From Candidatus Jingweiarchaeum tengchongense (lineage in GTDB: Archaea > Nanobdellota > Nanobdellia > Jingweiarchaeales > Jingweiarchaeaceae), in the NCBI GenBank assembly GCA_025920705.1, contig JAPDLJ010000005.1, positions 1 to 64,000 on the forward strand: a DNA stretch of 64,000 bases, read 5' to 3'. The notes under the pieces were generated by a model that searched no databases, was not told where the DNA came from, and was given only the letters and a program-made list of their open reading frames with translations. The position numbers were made by a program, and so were the translations under genes. Positions 50,867-60,532 of this stretch are shown here, piece after piece (the first letter of the stretch is position 1; each line of letters starts with the position of its first letter).

Positions 50867-51745
50867 ATGGAGTTTAGAAGACCAATCGTTAGTGGTCAAT
50901 TTTATGCAAGCAATGCAGAAGAGCTTAAAGAGGAAATAAGTAAAAGTTTTCTTTCTAAATTTGGTGTTAGAAAGATACCAAAAATTGTTGAAAAAGAAGA
51001 ATTAATTGGTGCAGTCTCCCCACATGCTGGATATTTTTTTTCAGGTGCCTGTGCATCGCATACTTATTACAGAATCTCACAATCAAAAAAACCCGATGTC
51101 TTTTTGATATTTGGTGTGAATCATAACGGTATAGGAAAAAATGTTGCTACATCTGTTTTAAACTGGAGAACACCATTGGGTGAAGTAAAGGTGGACCAAG
51201 AATTTGCTAGAGCATTGACAAAAAATAAAGTAGTAGAAATAGATGAAATTGCGCATCAATATGAACATAGCATTGAAGTACAATTACCTTTTCTCCAATT
51301 CATTTTTGGTGATTTTAAATTTTGTCCAATATGTTTCCAAAATATAAGTTTTGAAGATTGTGAGAAAGTTGCAGAAGAAGTATTGACGATAAAAAGAGAA
51401 ATGAAGAAAAAAATCACTATGATTGCAAGCTCAGATTTCACGCACTATGGATATGGTTATGGCTACGTTCCATTCTCTGGAAGTATCGAAGATGTAAGAA
51501 AGAAATTGTATGAATTGGATGAAAGGGCAATCAAATACATTTTAAAACTAGATGCAAAGGGATTTTACGATTATGTCACATCACAAGAAATGACTATATG
51601 TGGTTACATACCAATTACTGTACTTACAATTCTTGCGAATAAATTGGGCGCAAAAAAAGGAGAACTTCTAAAGTATTATACGAGTGGGGATGTGATCGGA
51701 GATTACAGAAATGCGGTTGGATATGCTAGCATAGCAATTTATTAA
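50867..51745 (+). CDS. MEMO family protein
   Basis: 292 residues. AVSPHAGYFFSGACASHTYY, GVNHNG, HSIEVQLPFLQ, SDFTHYG and MTICGYIP contain the conserved His and Cys metal-ligand residues of the MEMO/AMMECR-associated family. The metal-dependent reaction in archaea is not known from sequence. Last gene of the superoperon, overlapping taw3 tail to tail. Confidence 0.92.
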   Translation: MEFRRPIVSGQFYASNAEELKEEISKSFLSKFGVRKIPKIVEKEELIGAVSPHAGYFFSGACASHTYYRISQSKKPDVFLIFGVNHNGIGKNVATSVLNWRTPLGEVKVDQEFARALTKNKVVEIDEIAHQYEHSIEVQLPFLQFIFGDFKFCPICFQNISFEDCEKVAEEVLTIKREMKKKITMIASSDFTHYGYGYGYVPFSGSIEDVRKKLYELDERAIKYILKLDAKGFYDYVTSQEMTICGYIPITVLTILANKLGAKKGELLKYYTSGDVIGDYRNAVGYASIAIY

Positions 51746-52283
51746 AATTTTTAAGCTTATTTTTTGTTTTCATTAGTTTTTCATTGGCAATTGAGATGAT
51801 CTTTGAGAAAGATTTCTTATTTAACATCAATTCATTATCAACCTTGATTGGAAAAGTTATTCTTTCCGCATCTCTAATCTCAATCATAATTCCATATTTT
51901 GTCTCGTATGCACCGCTATGCTTAAATCCAGCTTTCCTTGCTATTTCCAGAATTCTAAATGCTTCTTCTAATCTCTTTGTTTTGATGTGCAGTATCACCC
52001 CCTCCATATTGAACCATATGTTCCTCAATTTTGAACACTTTAACTTTGACCATATATCACTTACACTCACTTCTTTGTGTGATTTAAATACAAATTTTGA
52101 TTCATTCTTCTTATATTTATCAAAGAACCCAATTAGACAGATTCTCCCAGCACATGATGACACAGAATATGTTTCTGGAATTGAATTTATCAAATCAAGA
52201 GTCGGGATTATCTCATCATCCACTTCCTTCTCATTTATTTTTTTGTAGAGTTCTTTTAAAATCCTCTCTTTTTCGAATGCCAT
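51726..52283 (-). CDS. taw3: tRNA wybutosine/wyosine methyltransferase Taw3
   Basis: 185 residues. SVSSCAGRICLIGF, WFNMEGVILHIKTK and GFKHSGAYETKYGIMIEIRD are the TYW3/Taw3 signatures. Methylates a wyosine precursor at position 37 of tRNA-Phe. It is divergent from a DUF192 gene with only 34 bases between. Confidence 0.9.
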   Translation of the reverse strand: MAFEKERILKELYKKINEKEVDDEIIPTLDLINSIPETYSVSSCAGRICLIGFFDKYKKNESKFVFKSHKEVSVSDIWSKLKCSKLRNIWFNMEGVILHIKTKRLEEAFRILEIARKAGFKHSGAYETKYGIMIEIRDAERITFPIKVDNELMLNKKSFSKIISIANEKLMKTKNKLKNFNKLLC

Positions 52284-52317
52284 ATTTATTTTAAATTATG
52301 AAATAATTAAATTAATT

Positions 52318-52647
52318 ATGATTTTTAAAATTAGGGGAAAAAAACTAAAAATAAAGGTATGCAAATCTTATCTATCAAAAGTTTTTGGTCTAATGTTCTC
52401 AACGATGAAAAACTTAGATGGTGCGCTACTCTGTTTCGATAAAGAAGATAAGTATGCGATTCATATGTTTTTTGTTTTCCAACATTTGGACATCGTTTGG
52501 TTGGATTCAAAGAAAAGGGTTGTTGATGTACAAAGGGCTGTGCCATTTGCATTCAAGATATATAAACCAAGAAAAGCAGCCAAATACATACTTGAATTAA
52601 AAAAAGATATCTTAAATTTAAAAATAGGGGAACAAATCAGATTTTAA
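52318..52647 (+). CDS. DUF192 protein
   Basis: A 109-residue single-domain DUF192 protein. VCKSYLSKVFGLMFSTMKNL, DGALLCFDKEDKYAIHMFFV and DIVWLDSKKRVVDVQ fit the family. No signal peptide here, although many family members are exported. Function unknown. Its end overlaps tgtA on the other strand by 4 bases. Confidence 0.85.
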   Translation: MIFKIRGKKLKIKVCKSYLSKVFGLMFSTMKNLDGALLCFDKEDKYAIHMFFVFQHLDIVWLDSKKRVVDVQRAVPFAFKIYKPRKAAKYILELKKDILNLKIGEQIRF

Positions 52648-54362
52648 ATGATTCCTTCCCTGACCTTCACTGCCAAACCACGTTTGAATTCTAGCATTTC
52701 TTCTGCATTCAGTACTGCTTCACCAACAGCAATTAGGTTATCATCCTCATCGACTACCAACACTTCTTCCCTTGGTATTATTTTCATATCGCAATTTTTT
52801 ACAAATTTAGCAAATAAATTCTTCCCCTCTGATATGAGTTGTTGAACTTTTTTATCATTGCAAATAATTACTCTATAGTTTGGAAATTTTAATGCGTTTT
52901 TAAGAAGTTTTGCACCTTCGATCCTTAATGCAAAAAAACCATCTCTAGCTCTTAATGTCGCTATGAGCTTACCGTTCAAAAATATCTTTCTTATTCTACC
53001 TGTTTTCTCACTCTTTATTATTTTCACATTGTCTGGAAAAAGAATTTTACCTGTACCATTACCAAATTGGAAATCAGCTATTTCCCTAATTGTGCTGATA
53101 TCCCCCTTCTTCTTTTTGTGCAGTTCAAATGGGTTTAATCCCGTAACTTGGCAGAATGGATAGGTATAATTTTTTAGTGAAAGTGGTACTTTGTTTGAAC
53201 CTATCCTTTGCTTCAATCTTTTTATTGCTCTTCTTATTTCCGGTCTACTAAAATCCTCTTTGTCAAATAAAAAAATGCTGGATCTCTTCCTGATTGGTTC
53301 AAATTTTTCAAAGAATTTGGAATGCTTCAATAGATATCTGAATGCTCTATTTAAATTTGGATGTGAGAGGGATCTAATTTTACACAATTCCCATAACCTA
53401 TTTTCCCTTATCGCCTGTTTTATTGTATCAATCTCTTTGATGCAAGTATGGAGATTGTGCATTGCAAGAAATTTTATTCTATCCTCTCTCATCATCTCCC
53501 TAACTTCGCTTGGCTTCTTCGATGCGCACACCTTACAATTGCATGGAAAATAATCTAATTCTTCTAATTTTTTTGTACCGTATTCTGTCATATAGCGATT
53601 GTCCTTTGCAAATAATACATAGCTTGCTGAATCAAAAATATCGTATCCTAAGAGCACTAAAAATGAAAAGATGATTGGATGACCGGCACCAAATGTGTGG
53701 AGAGGTTTTGATTTTGGAAGATTTAATTTTGCATTTAAACAGATCTTTATTATTTTCTCAAAATCATAATTTTCATAGTAGATTAAAGGTATACCAACTG
53801 AGTAAATATCAAAATTAAATTTTGTCATTTCCTCACAGCTCTTCTTTAATAAATCAACGAACATTCCACCTTGTATTGGTCCACACCAAAGAATATCTCC
53901 TCTTGAAATTTTTTTCAACTCCTTTGCGCTCTTAATTGTCTCTCTAACACTTTTAATCACTTCTCTTCTATTCTCATTTCTCGTTGGTGTATCTAGAATA
54001 ACACCAATGTCAGGTTTAATGTATTTTTGAAATTCAATTATCTCTTCATTTGACACATCTATTCTCCCGAATTTTTTTAATTGAAATGCACCAGAATCAG
54101 TCAAAATAATCCCATTAAAATCGAAGAACTTGTGTACGCCAATATTCATCACTTCTTTTTCAAAATATTTTCTAAGTAAATAAGCGTTTGTCATCAGCGC
54201 TTTTATACCAAATTCTTTTTGAAGCTCATGACATGAAATTGGTTCATCTTTCACGTTTACCACTGGTAAAAGTAATGGTGTCTCAATAATTTTTTCATTG
54301 AGCTCAAGCTTACAAATTCTTCCCATCGCGTCTCTGTCTCTTATTTCAAAGTTTAAATGCAA
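52644..54362 (-). CDS. tgtA: Archaeosine tRNA-guanine transglycosylase
   Basis: Exchanges guanine 15 in tRNA for preQ0 on the path to archaeosine. The catalytic TIM barrel contains TDSGAFQLKKFG and ILDTPTRNE; the zinc site is CNCKVC with a later His; the C-terminal PUA domain ends EMLEFKRGLAVKVREG. 572 residues. The start appears to be TTG at 54362, which gives the family's FEIRDRD N-terminus; the first internal ATG would cut it. Confidence 0.93.
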   Translation of the reverse strand: MHLNFEIRDRDAMGRICKLELNEKIIETPLLLPVVNVKDEPISCHELQKEFGIKALMTNAYLLRKYFEKEVMNIGVHKFFDFNGIILTDSGAFQLKKFGRIDVSNEEIIEFQKYIKPDIGVILDTPTRNENRREVIKSVRETIKSAKELKKISRGDILWCGPIQGGMFVDLLKKSCEEMTKFNFDIYSVGIPLIYYENYDFEKIIKICLNAKLNLPKSKPLHTFGAGHPIIFSFLVLLGYDIFDSASYVLFAKDNRYMTEYGTKKLEELDYFPCNCKVCASKKPSEVREMMREDRIKFLAMHNLHTCIKEIDTIKQAIRENRLWELCKIRSLSHPNLNRAFRYLLKHSKFFEKFEPIRKRSSIFLFDKEDFSRPEIRRAIKRLKQRIGSNKVPLSLKNYTYPFCQVTGLNPFELHKKKKGDISTIREIADFQFGNGTGKILFPDNVKIIKSEKTGRIRKIFLNGKLIATLRARDGFFALRIEGAKLLKNALKFPNYRVIICNDKKVQQLISEGKNLFAKFVKNCDMKIIPREEVLVVDEDDNLIAVGEAVLNAEEMLEFKRGLAVKVREGII

Positions 54363-54594
54363 TTATCTCACCACTTTTCTTTCTTATCATAGCAATTCTA
54401 TGTCCTGGAATAAATATTTCCTTATCATTCTCACCATAGTGGAATCCGGATTTCTCAACTTTGGTAATTTTCCCTCCATCAATACATTTAAATTCGCCTT
54501 CCTCACTTCTATGTCTTATCACGATTTCTAACTCATCTAACTTGAGGTATTTCTTGTCATACACACATCTAAGTAATATTTTTATTGGATGCAT
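54346..54594 (-). CDS. DUF504/UPF0248 RNA-binding-like protein
   Basis: About 82 residues starting HPIKILLRCVYDKKYLKLDE and containing VIRHRSEEGEF, KITKVEKSGFHYG and IPGHRIAMIRKKSGEI, typical of DUF504. Role unknown; linked elsewhere with RNA processing. It overlaps tgtA by 17 bases and the TtuA-like gene by 13 bases, so all three are one unit. The start is set at ATG 54594. Confidence 0.85.
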   Translation of the reverse strand: MHPIKILLRCVYDKKYLKLDELEIVIRHRSEEGEFKCIDGGKITKVEKSGFHYGENDKEIFIPGHRIAMIRKKSGEIIAFKL

Positions 54595-55508
54595 TGCTTC
54601 AACTCCTCTTTTATTTGACAAACCGAACATATTTTTTGGCTTGAAGGTTCTCCACAAACAGTACAATTTGATATATCCTCTCCTTTTTTAGCAAATTCAC
54701 GCTTCATCTTGTTAAACATTGCGTCAAAAGTATGAATTATGTTTATCTTTGCGCTTGGATTTATCTTCTCGATTTCATTTAAGAAATCTCTGACACTACC
54801 ACGAAATGCAAATTTTGAATATGGGCATGGCAAATGAAATGCGTTTATGTTATTTATAAGCGCGTAAACAGTCGTTTCCTTCTCTGAGACGATTCTGAAT
54901 GGCTTAACTCTTGAAACGAATTTTTCATGCTCAAAAATACCAGCTATTGCTCCTAACCTTATTAATTTTCTAAAGTCATTTTGGAAAAAGTTCATCATAA
55001 TTGCTTGTGATTCATCATCAAGATTATGACCTGTGACTATTTTTTCTGCATTCAATTCTCTCGCTTTTTTATTCATTAAATATCTCCTTAAGATACCACA
55101 AATTGAGCATGGATGGTGCTTTCTTATTTTGATTATTTCATCAAGTGTGAGGCCCATTTCATCTTTAAATGAAAAAATGTGGTACTCTATTCCCCATTCC
55201 TTGCAATACTTTCTTACATTTTCTATCGTAATGTTCCTATAACCTTCAATTCCTTCATCTATCGTGAGGCAAAAAATATCGTTTTTTGGAAAAAATTTTT
55301 TTATAAAAAAAAGCACTGATAATGAATCCTTGCCCCCACTACTTGCAATTGCTATCCTTTCATTTGGATTGATCAGTTTATTTTTTTCAATATTTTTCAA
55401 TACTCTACTTTCAAAACTCTTTCTGAAACATTTTTCACAAAATCTTTTTTCTAGATAGTTGATTTCAATTATTGCCTTGCTATTGCAAATTGAGCACTTC
55501 ATAAACAT
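54582..55508 (-). CDS. tRNA thiolation enzyme, TtuA/NcsA family
   Basis: 308 residues. N-terminal zinc finger (CSIC, CEKC), the PP-loop SSGGKDSLSVLF for tRNA adenylation, central HHPCSICGILRR with GHNLDDESQAIMMNFFQND, and a C-terminal zinc finger (CTVCGEP, CSVC). Predicted to thiolate uridine in tRNA, using a ubiquitin-like sulfur carrier such as the protein at 38.6 kb. Exact position (54 or 34) not determined. Confidence 0.9.
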   Translation of the reverse strand: MFMKCSICNSKAIIEINYLEKRFCEKCFRKSFESRVLKNIEKNKLINPNERIAIASSGGKDSLSVLFFIKKFFPKNDIFCLTIDEGIEGYRNITIENVRKYCKEWGIEYHIFSFKDEMGLTLDEIIKIRKHHPCSICGILRRYLMNKKARELNAEKIVTGHNLDDESQAIMMNFFQNDFRKLIRLGAIAGIFEHEKFVSRVKPFRIVSEKETTVYALINNINAFHLPCPYSKFAFRGSVRDFLNEIEKINPSAKINIIHTFDAMFNKMKREFAKKGEDISNCTVCGEPSSQKICSVCQIKEELKQCIQ

Positions 55509-55537
55509 TTTTATTTACTTCATTCTTTTAAATTTTG

Positions 55538-56239
55538 ATGAGTAAGAAAAAAGAAGTACTAAAAGTATATGAGAGTATTGCAGAAGCTTGGGATAGGTTA
55601 AGGAGAAAACCATACGCAGAACTCTATCATTTCTTGGATGAAGTATCAAATGAAGTTAGTACAGGTAAAGTGATTGATGTGGGGTGTGGAAATGCGAGGA
55701 ATGGGATTGAATTTGCCAAGAAAGGATTTGATGTTTTTTGTGTTGATATATCAAGGAAAATGATAGAAATTGCAAGGAAAAATGCTGAAAAGGAACGTGT
55801 AAAAATGAAGTTCGTTGTTGCTGATGTATGTGCATTACCATTCAAAGAAAATTCATTTGATGTCCTACTCTCAATTGCAGTCATTCACCACTTAGAGGAA
55901 AATGAGCGAATTAAGGCATTGAACGAAATGAAGAGAGTAATGAAGGATGGTGGAATTGGTCTCATCAGTGTCTGGCATAGAAACTACATAAAGTACATAT
56001 TAAAATTTGCACCAAAATATTTGTCTCAGAAGATCATAGGAAATAGTGGAGATATGTACATACCATGGAAAACAAAAGAGAAAGTTTTTTATAGGTTCTA
56101 TCATCTATTTAGTTTAGGTGAATTTAAAAAAGAGTTGTTAAGGAGTGGTATAGAAATTTTAAAAATATTTCCGGAGAAAAAAGCAAAATTTAAGTCGTTT
56201 ATTTTCTCAAGGAACATATTTGCAAAGATTAAAAAATGA
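55538..56239 (+). CDS. SAM-dependent methyltransferase, Trm9/ALKBH8-like
   Basis: About 233 residues. KVYESIAEAWDRLRRKPYAE, SAM motif VIDVGCGNARNGIEFAKKGF, ADVCALPFKENSFDVLLSIA and VIHHLEENERIKALNEM resemble Trm9-type tRNA wobble-uridine methyltransferases. A general small-molecule methyltransferase is the alternative. The RNase J frame begins inside its last codons; the preferred RNase J start is 20 bases further on. Confidence 0.8.
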   Translation: MSKKKEVLKVYESIAEAWDRLRRKPYAELYHFLDEVSNEVSTGKVIDVGCGNARNGIEFAKKGFDVFCVDISRKMIEIARKNAEKERVKMKFVVADVCALPFKENSFDVLLSIAVIHHLEENERIKALNEMKRVMKDGGIGLISVWHRNYIKYILKFAPKYLSQKIIGNSGDMYIPWKTKEKVFYRFYHLFSLGEFKKELLRSGIEILKIFPEKKAKFKSFIFSRNIFAKIKK

Positions 56240-56258
56240 GAATTGGATGGTGATAATT

Positions 56259-57590
56259 ATGGGTATAGAACTTTGGGCAATTGGTGGTTATAATGAAATT
56301 GGTAGAAATATGAGTGCAATAAACGTAGATGGTGAAGTAGTGATTTTAGATATGGGTGTGTGGCTTGAGAAGATATCTGGTTATGAAAATGGAGATGCGA
56401 TGAGGTTAAGCGCGAATGAGCTCTTAAATATGGAGGCAATACCAGATGATACGATCTTCGAAAAAGCCTGGGGTAATAAAGTCAAGGCAATTTTAATTAC
56501 CCACTCTCACCTAGATCATGTTGGTGCTTGTACGAAGATTGCTCCAAAGTATGATGCGCCGATCATCGCAACTCCATTCACTTGCGAAGTACTTGAAAAT
56601 TTGAAAAGAGAAGAGAAAGGTATAACAAACAAAATAATAAGATTAAATGCGGGATCAAAATATGAAATTTCAAAGAATTTGCTAATAGAATTTGTCTATG
56701 CCACACATTCTACCCCACAAACAGTAATTATTACATTGCATACGAAGTATGGTGCAATAGTATATGCAAATGATTTCAAGTTTGATGAATATCCTGTGCT
56801 GGGAAAAAGGACAGACTATAAGCGATTAGTAGAAATTGGAAAGGATGGTGTAATTGCGCTAATATCTGATTCAACAAGGATAGACGAAGAAAAAAGAACA
56901 TTTTCTGAAAGTTTAGTAAGAGAGATGCTAAAGGATGTATTACTTTGGACGGATAATGAGAAAAATGCAATAATTACCACCACGTTTGCATCTCATATTG
57001 CTAGGTTGAGTACAATACTAAATTTTGCAAAAGAGATGGGAAGAAAACCTGTTTTCATTGGTAGGAGTCTAGCAAATTATATAAGTGCTGCTGAACGAGT
57101 TGGGTTAGTAAATTTTTCAAAAGAAGCAAAGATATATGGATACAAAAATGAGATAAAAAAAGCACTGAAGGAGATTAATAAAAGCAGGGAAAAATATTTC
57201 ATTATATGTACGGGAAATCAGGGAGAACCAGACGCAGTGCTTACAAGAATTGCGCAGGGAAAATTGCCTTTCGATATATTACCTGAAGACCAAATCGTTT
57301 TTTGTTGCAACACAATACCATCGCCGATAAATGAGGCAAACAGAGCGAATTTGGAAAGAATGTTAAAATCAAAAAGAGCACGAATTTTTACAGATATACA
57401 TGCTTCTGGTCATGCTGCAAGAGAAGATCATAGAGAATTGTTAAAAATGTTAGAACCTAAGAATTACATACCATGTCATGGTGGTATCCAGAAACAAGCA
57501 AGCGCAGTTGAATTAGCAACTGAAATGGGTTATACATTGGGAAAAGACGTGCACCTGCTCCAAAATGGGCAAAAATTAAAAATCATCTAA
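56259..57590 (+). CDS. rnj: Ribonuclease J
   Basis: Metallo-beta-lactamase/beta-CASP nuclease acting 5'-3' on RNA. LWAIGGYNEIGRNMSAINVD, the metal motif THSHLDHVG, YANDFKFDE, the beta-CASP part (TTFASHIARLSTILNFAKEM) and PCHGGIQK are present. 443 residues from ATG 56259, chosen because GGTGAT precedes it and the family begins there. Confidence 0.93.
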   Translation: MGIELWAIGGYNEIGRNMSAINVDGEVVILDMGVWLEKISGYENGDAMRLSANELLNMEAIPDDTIFEKAWGNKVKAILITHSHLDHVGACTKIAPKYDAPIIATPFTCEVLENLKREEKGITNKIIRLNAGSKYEISKNLLIEFVYATHSTPQTVIITLHTKYGAIVYANDFKFDEYPVLGKRTDYKRLVEIGKDGVIALISDSTRIDEEKRTFSESLVREMLKDVLLWTDNEKNAIITTTFASHIARLSTILNFAKEMGRKPVFIGRSLANYISAAERVGLVNFSKEAKIYGYKNEIKKALKEINKSREKYFIICTGNQGEPDAVLTRIAQGKLPFDILPEDQIVFCCNTIPSPINEANRANLERMLKSKRARIFTDIHASGHAAREDHRELLKMLEPKNYIPCHGGIQKQASAVELATEMGYTLGKDVHLLQNGQKLKII

Positions 57591-57605
57591 TATCTATTTT
57601 AGAAA

Positions 57606-57980
57606 ATGATAGAGATAATTTTGATTGCAATTGCATTGGCAATCGTCTTAATATTACTATTCTCAAAAAAAGGTAAAGTAGAAGAGAAAGGTGGAAGATG
57701 GAAAAAACTTTATTCTTCATTAAAATTGGAAAGGTCAGTTCAAAAGAAACCTCCATCACTTGAAGAAATAATAGAAGTGATAAATAAAAATGAAGATGTG
57801 AGGAGAAAGATTAAAGAAATATTAAAGGAGGAATTAAAGAAAGAGATAATGGCTGAGATAAGATTGAAAAGAAAAAAGAAGATGAAGGAAATCAAATCAG
57901 AGAAGCAAGAGAAAGTAGAAGAAAAAAAGAAGCTAGAGTTAAAGGAAATACCAACAGTAAGTAGTACGATGTTAAAATAA
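57606..57980 (+). CDS. Membrane-anchored charged helical protein
   Basis: 124 residues: one N-terminal membrane helix (IEIILIAIALAIVLILLF), then an almost entirely Lys/Glu helical tail (IKEILKEELKKEIMAEIRLK). No family recognised. It begins 15 bases after RNase J and may tether a partner to the membrane, by inference. Confidence 0.6.
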   Translation: MIEIILIAIALAIVLILLFSKKGKVEEKGGRWKKLYSSLKLERSVQKKPPSLEEIIEVINKNEDVRRKIKEILKEELKKEIMAEIRLKRKKKMKEIKSEKQEKVEEKKKLELKEIPTVSSTMLK

Positions 57981-57983
57981 TTA

Positions 57984-59516
57984 TTAAAGATTCAAAATGT
58001 CTTCTCTGACTTTTTTCACACCTATAGCATCAACGAGCATGCCAAGTCTTGGTCCCATCTCCTTGTTTATTAAGCATTTATACAAAATTTTAAACATCTC
58101 AGGAGCCTCTATATTTTTACTTTTTGCGAAATTGTAAACAGAATTATGGACATCTATTGCTTTCATATTTTCATTCAAGTTCATTGCCCATTCTTTCACC
58201 AGTTCAATTTCATCTATCCTCCTGGGTTCGTATGAAAATAATAATTCCTCGGGTGCAAATTTCTTTTTGAACCATTGTTTTATGTAAGGATAAAGATATT
58301 TTGCGCCCGTTTTGTCTTCGCATTTTTCGATTATTTTATCCTTATCTTTATATAACTGATATTTTATTATTAATTCTGAAATATCAATCCTCCACTTTCT
58401 TTTTTTTGTTGATAATTTATATGCGACGATCTTTTTTCTTTCTGCTCTCGTAAGTTCTTCTCCACCTCTTTCAATCATGTCTGCAATTTTTTTGTAATCA
58501 TCAAAATATTTAATCATTGAATAGCCGCTTGGGTCCAGGTCTTTATTTTGTGAAATGTCTGGAAAAAATAATATATATTTCAAAAGTTCAGGTGGTATTA
58601 TTTTCAATGCCTCCTTCACATCTATCCCCACACCTTTCGATTTTGAAGATTTTTTACCATGGTAAAGGATGAATCCATGCATCCATGTGATTGGTGGTTC
58701 TTGATTAAATAGTTCTCTAAAAACTGCTTCACATGTGTCCCAACTTCCTCCCCTAGTATGGTGATCAACACCTGCTCCTTCAGCACTCACATTCAGTACC
58801 TTCATCTCTGATGGCCAATGCAAACGCCATGTAATTTTGTACTTATGTAGTTTTATGTTCATCTCACCTTTGTATCCGCACCCTTTCGTGTAACCAACAT
58901 CCCGAGTACAGCTATATTTTATATTTCCATTCTCATCAAAACTTTCAACGATCGTTGTTGATATCCTACCACACTTCTCACATATTGGCATAATAGGGTT
59001 CCATTCTTGTCCTTCATCTTTCTTGAGAGATGTTCTAAAGACAATTTCTCTTGTTTTATCATAATTTTTCAAGAAAAAAAGTGCTAGTTCGTCAAATAGT
59101 CCTTTAGCATAAAGTTCATTCATTTTCAAAACTTCAATTTTCAATCCAAGTTTTTTTATTATCTTTTTTGTTTCATTCAAAAAGTGCTCTCCATATGAAT
59201 CGCAACATTCAAATGGATCTGGAACATCACAAAGTGGTTTTCCAAGATGCTCCTCTAATTTCTTCTTATATTTTTCTAGAGGTGCTGGTATTGAATCAAA
59301 TGCATCCAGTATATCACCATAGAAAAAGTGCTTGACCTTCTTTTTCCTTTCCTTTAACTGGAGTGCGATCGCTGCTGGAAAAAGGAATTCACACATTGTG
59401 CCAAAATGGACAGGACCACTTGTTGTTATTCCACAAGATATTATATAAGGTTCCCTCTTCCCACTTATGATTTTATCTGCAATATTCTCACTCCAGTGTA
59501 TGTTTCCTTCGTCCAT
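57984..59516 (-). CDS. lysS: Lysyl-tRNA synthetase, class I
   Basis: 510 residues. The class I core has the HIGH-type GPVHFGTMCEF and the KMSKS-type KKSSKSKGVG. Zinc-type cysteines (CEKCG, then CTRD and CGYKG) lie in between, followed by the helical anticodon-binding domain. This archaeal type is unrelated to the common class II LysRS. Confidence 0.95.
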   Translation of the reverse strand: MDEGNIHWSENIADKIISGKREPYIISCGITTSGPVHFGTMCEFLFPAAIALQLKERKKKVKHFFYGDILDAFDSIPAPLEKYKKKLEEHLGKPLCDVPDPFECCDSYGEHFLNETKKIIKKLGLKIEVLKMNELYAKGLFDELALFFLKNYDKTREIVFRTSLKKDEGQEWNPIMPICEKCGRISTTIVESFDENGNIKYSCTRDVGYTKGCGYKGEMNIKLHKYKITWRLHWPSEMKVLNVSAEGAGVDHHTRGGSWDTCEAVFRELFNQEPPITWMHGFILYHGKKSSKSKGVGIDVKEALKIIPPELLKYILFFPDISQNKDLDPSGYSMIKYFDDYKKIADMIERGGEELTRAERKKIVAYKLSTKKRKWRIDISELIIKYQLYKDKDKIIEKCEDKTGAKYLYPYIKQWFKKKFAPEELLFSYEPRRIDEIELVKEWAMNLNENMKAIDVHNSVYNFAKSKNIEAPEMFKILYKCLINKEMGPRLGMLVDAIGVKKVREDILNL

Positions 59517-59599
59517 CTTAGCTCACTAAAATATAGAACTATTTAAATTTTAAATATATGCATGAATATTTAAATTCTCATATTTTTATGAAATTTATG

Positions 59600-60517
59600 G
59601 GTAATGGTGTGCTGGTGAGTGGTTCAAATACAATTTCGATTTCTGAAGAAGTTTGCAGAACAAGTAAAATACCTATGATTGAAAAGATCGTGAGAAGATT
59701 TCCTGATGGTGAGATTTATGTGAGGTTCTCAGATGTGAATTTCAAAGAAAAAAATGTTTATATAATTCATTCAATGGCTCCAAGACAAAATGATAGTTTG
59801 ATCGAACTTTTCTTAAGTGTCGATGTGATTAGGGAATATTCACCAAGAAAAATAAATTTGATTGCACCATACATGGCATATGCCAGGCAACACAAAAAAT
59901 ACAACATCGGGGAAGCACTTAGCTTGAGAACAATAATAAAGATATTAAAAATTCTCGGGGTTTCTGAAATAACAACAATTGATGCGCACTTTTGTAGGAG
60001 AGAAGGGACATTCAACTTCTTTGGTATGAAAATACAAAATTTAACAGCTGCGCCGTTAATATTTGAATACATAAAAAGAGAAAGTGGAATAAAGGATTTC
60101 GTTGTAGTTGGAGTTGATGCTGGTTCAAGGGATTTTTTATCAAAAATACGCTCAAAAAAAGTATTTTTAAGAAAAGAGAAATATTGTCCAATCTGCAATA
60201 AGAAAGCAATAAAGTGCGAATGCAAAACAAGAAAAAAAAGCTATAAGATCGTAATAAAAGGTTTCGAGAAAGTTAAAAACAAAAATGTGATGATATTGGA
60301 TGATATTATCTCAACAGGTGGCACGATGAGCGCATGTGCTTTGGCAGTCAAAAAAGTTGCAAGATCAGTTTACATTGGATGTACGCATGGTTTATTTCTG
60401 GGTAGAGCATTGGATATTTTAAAAGAAAATTGTGACCTAATCGTTTCAACGAACACAATAAAATCCAAAGCATCAAAGGTTTCAATTGCTCCGTTAATAA
60501 AAAAAGTTATAAGATAA
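59600..60517 (+). CDS. prs: Ribose-phosphate pyrophosphokinase with cysteine-rich insertion
   Basis: Makes PRPP from ribose-5-phosphate and ATP. RRFPDGEIYVRF, APYMAYARQHKKYNIGEALS, TTIDAHF and the PRPP loop DDIISTGGTM are conserved. Between the VFLRKEK strand and the PRPP loop sits CPIC (196-199) followed by CEC (206-208), a possible zinc knuckle not expected in this family. The start is placed at ATG 59600 (MGNGVLVSGSN) by family length; ATG 59558 and 59591 are alternatives. Confidence 0.9.
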   Translation, partial: GNGVLVSGSNTISISEEVCRTSKIPMIEKIVRRFPDGEIYVRFSDVNFKEKNVYIIHSMAPRQNDSLIELFLSVDVIREYSPRKINLIAPYMAYARQHKKYNIGEALSLRTIIKILKILGVSEITTIDAHFCRREGTFNFFGMKIQNLTAAPLIFEYIKRESGIKDFVVVGVDAGSRDFLSKIRSKKVFLRKEKYCPICNKKAIKCECKTRKKSYKIVIKGFEKVKNKNVMILDDIISTGGTMSACALAVKKVARSVYIGCTHGLFLGRALDILKENCDLIVSTNTIKSKASKVSIAPLIKKVIR

Positions 60518-60532
60518 AGAGAGTTAAACAAA

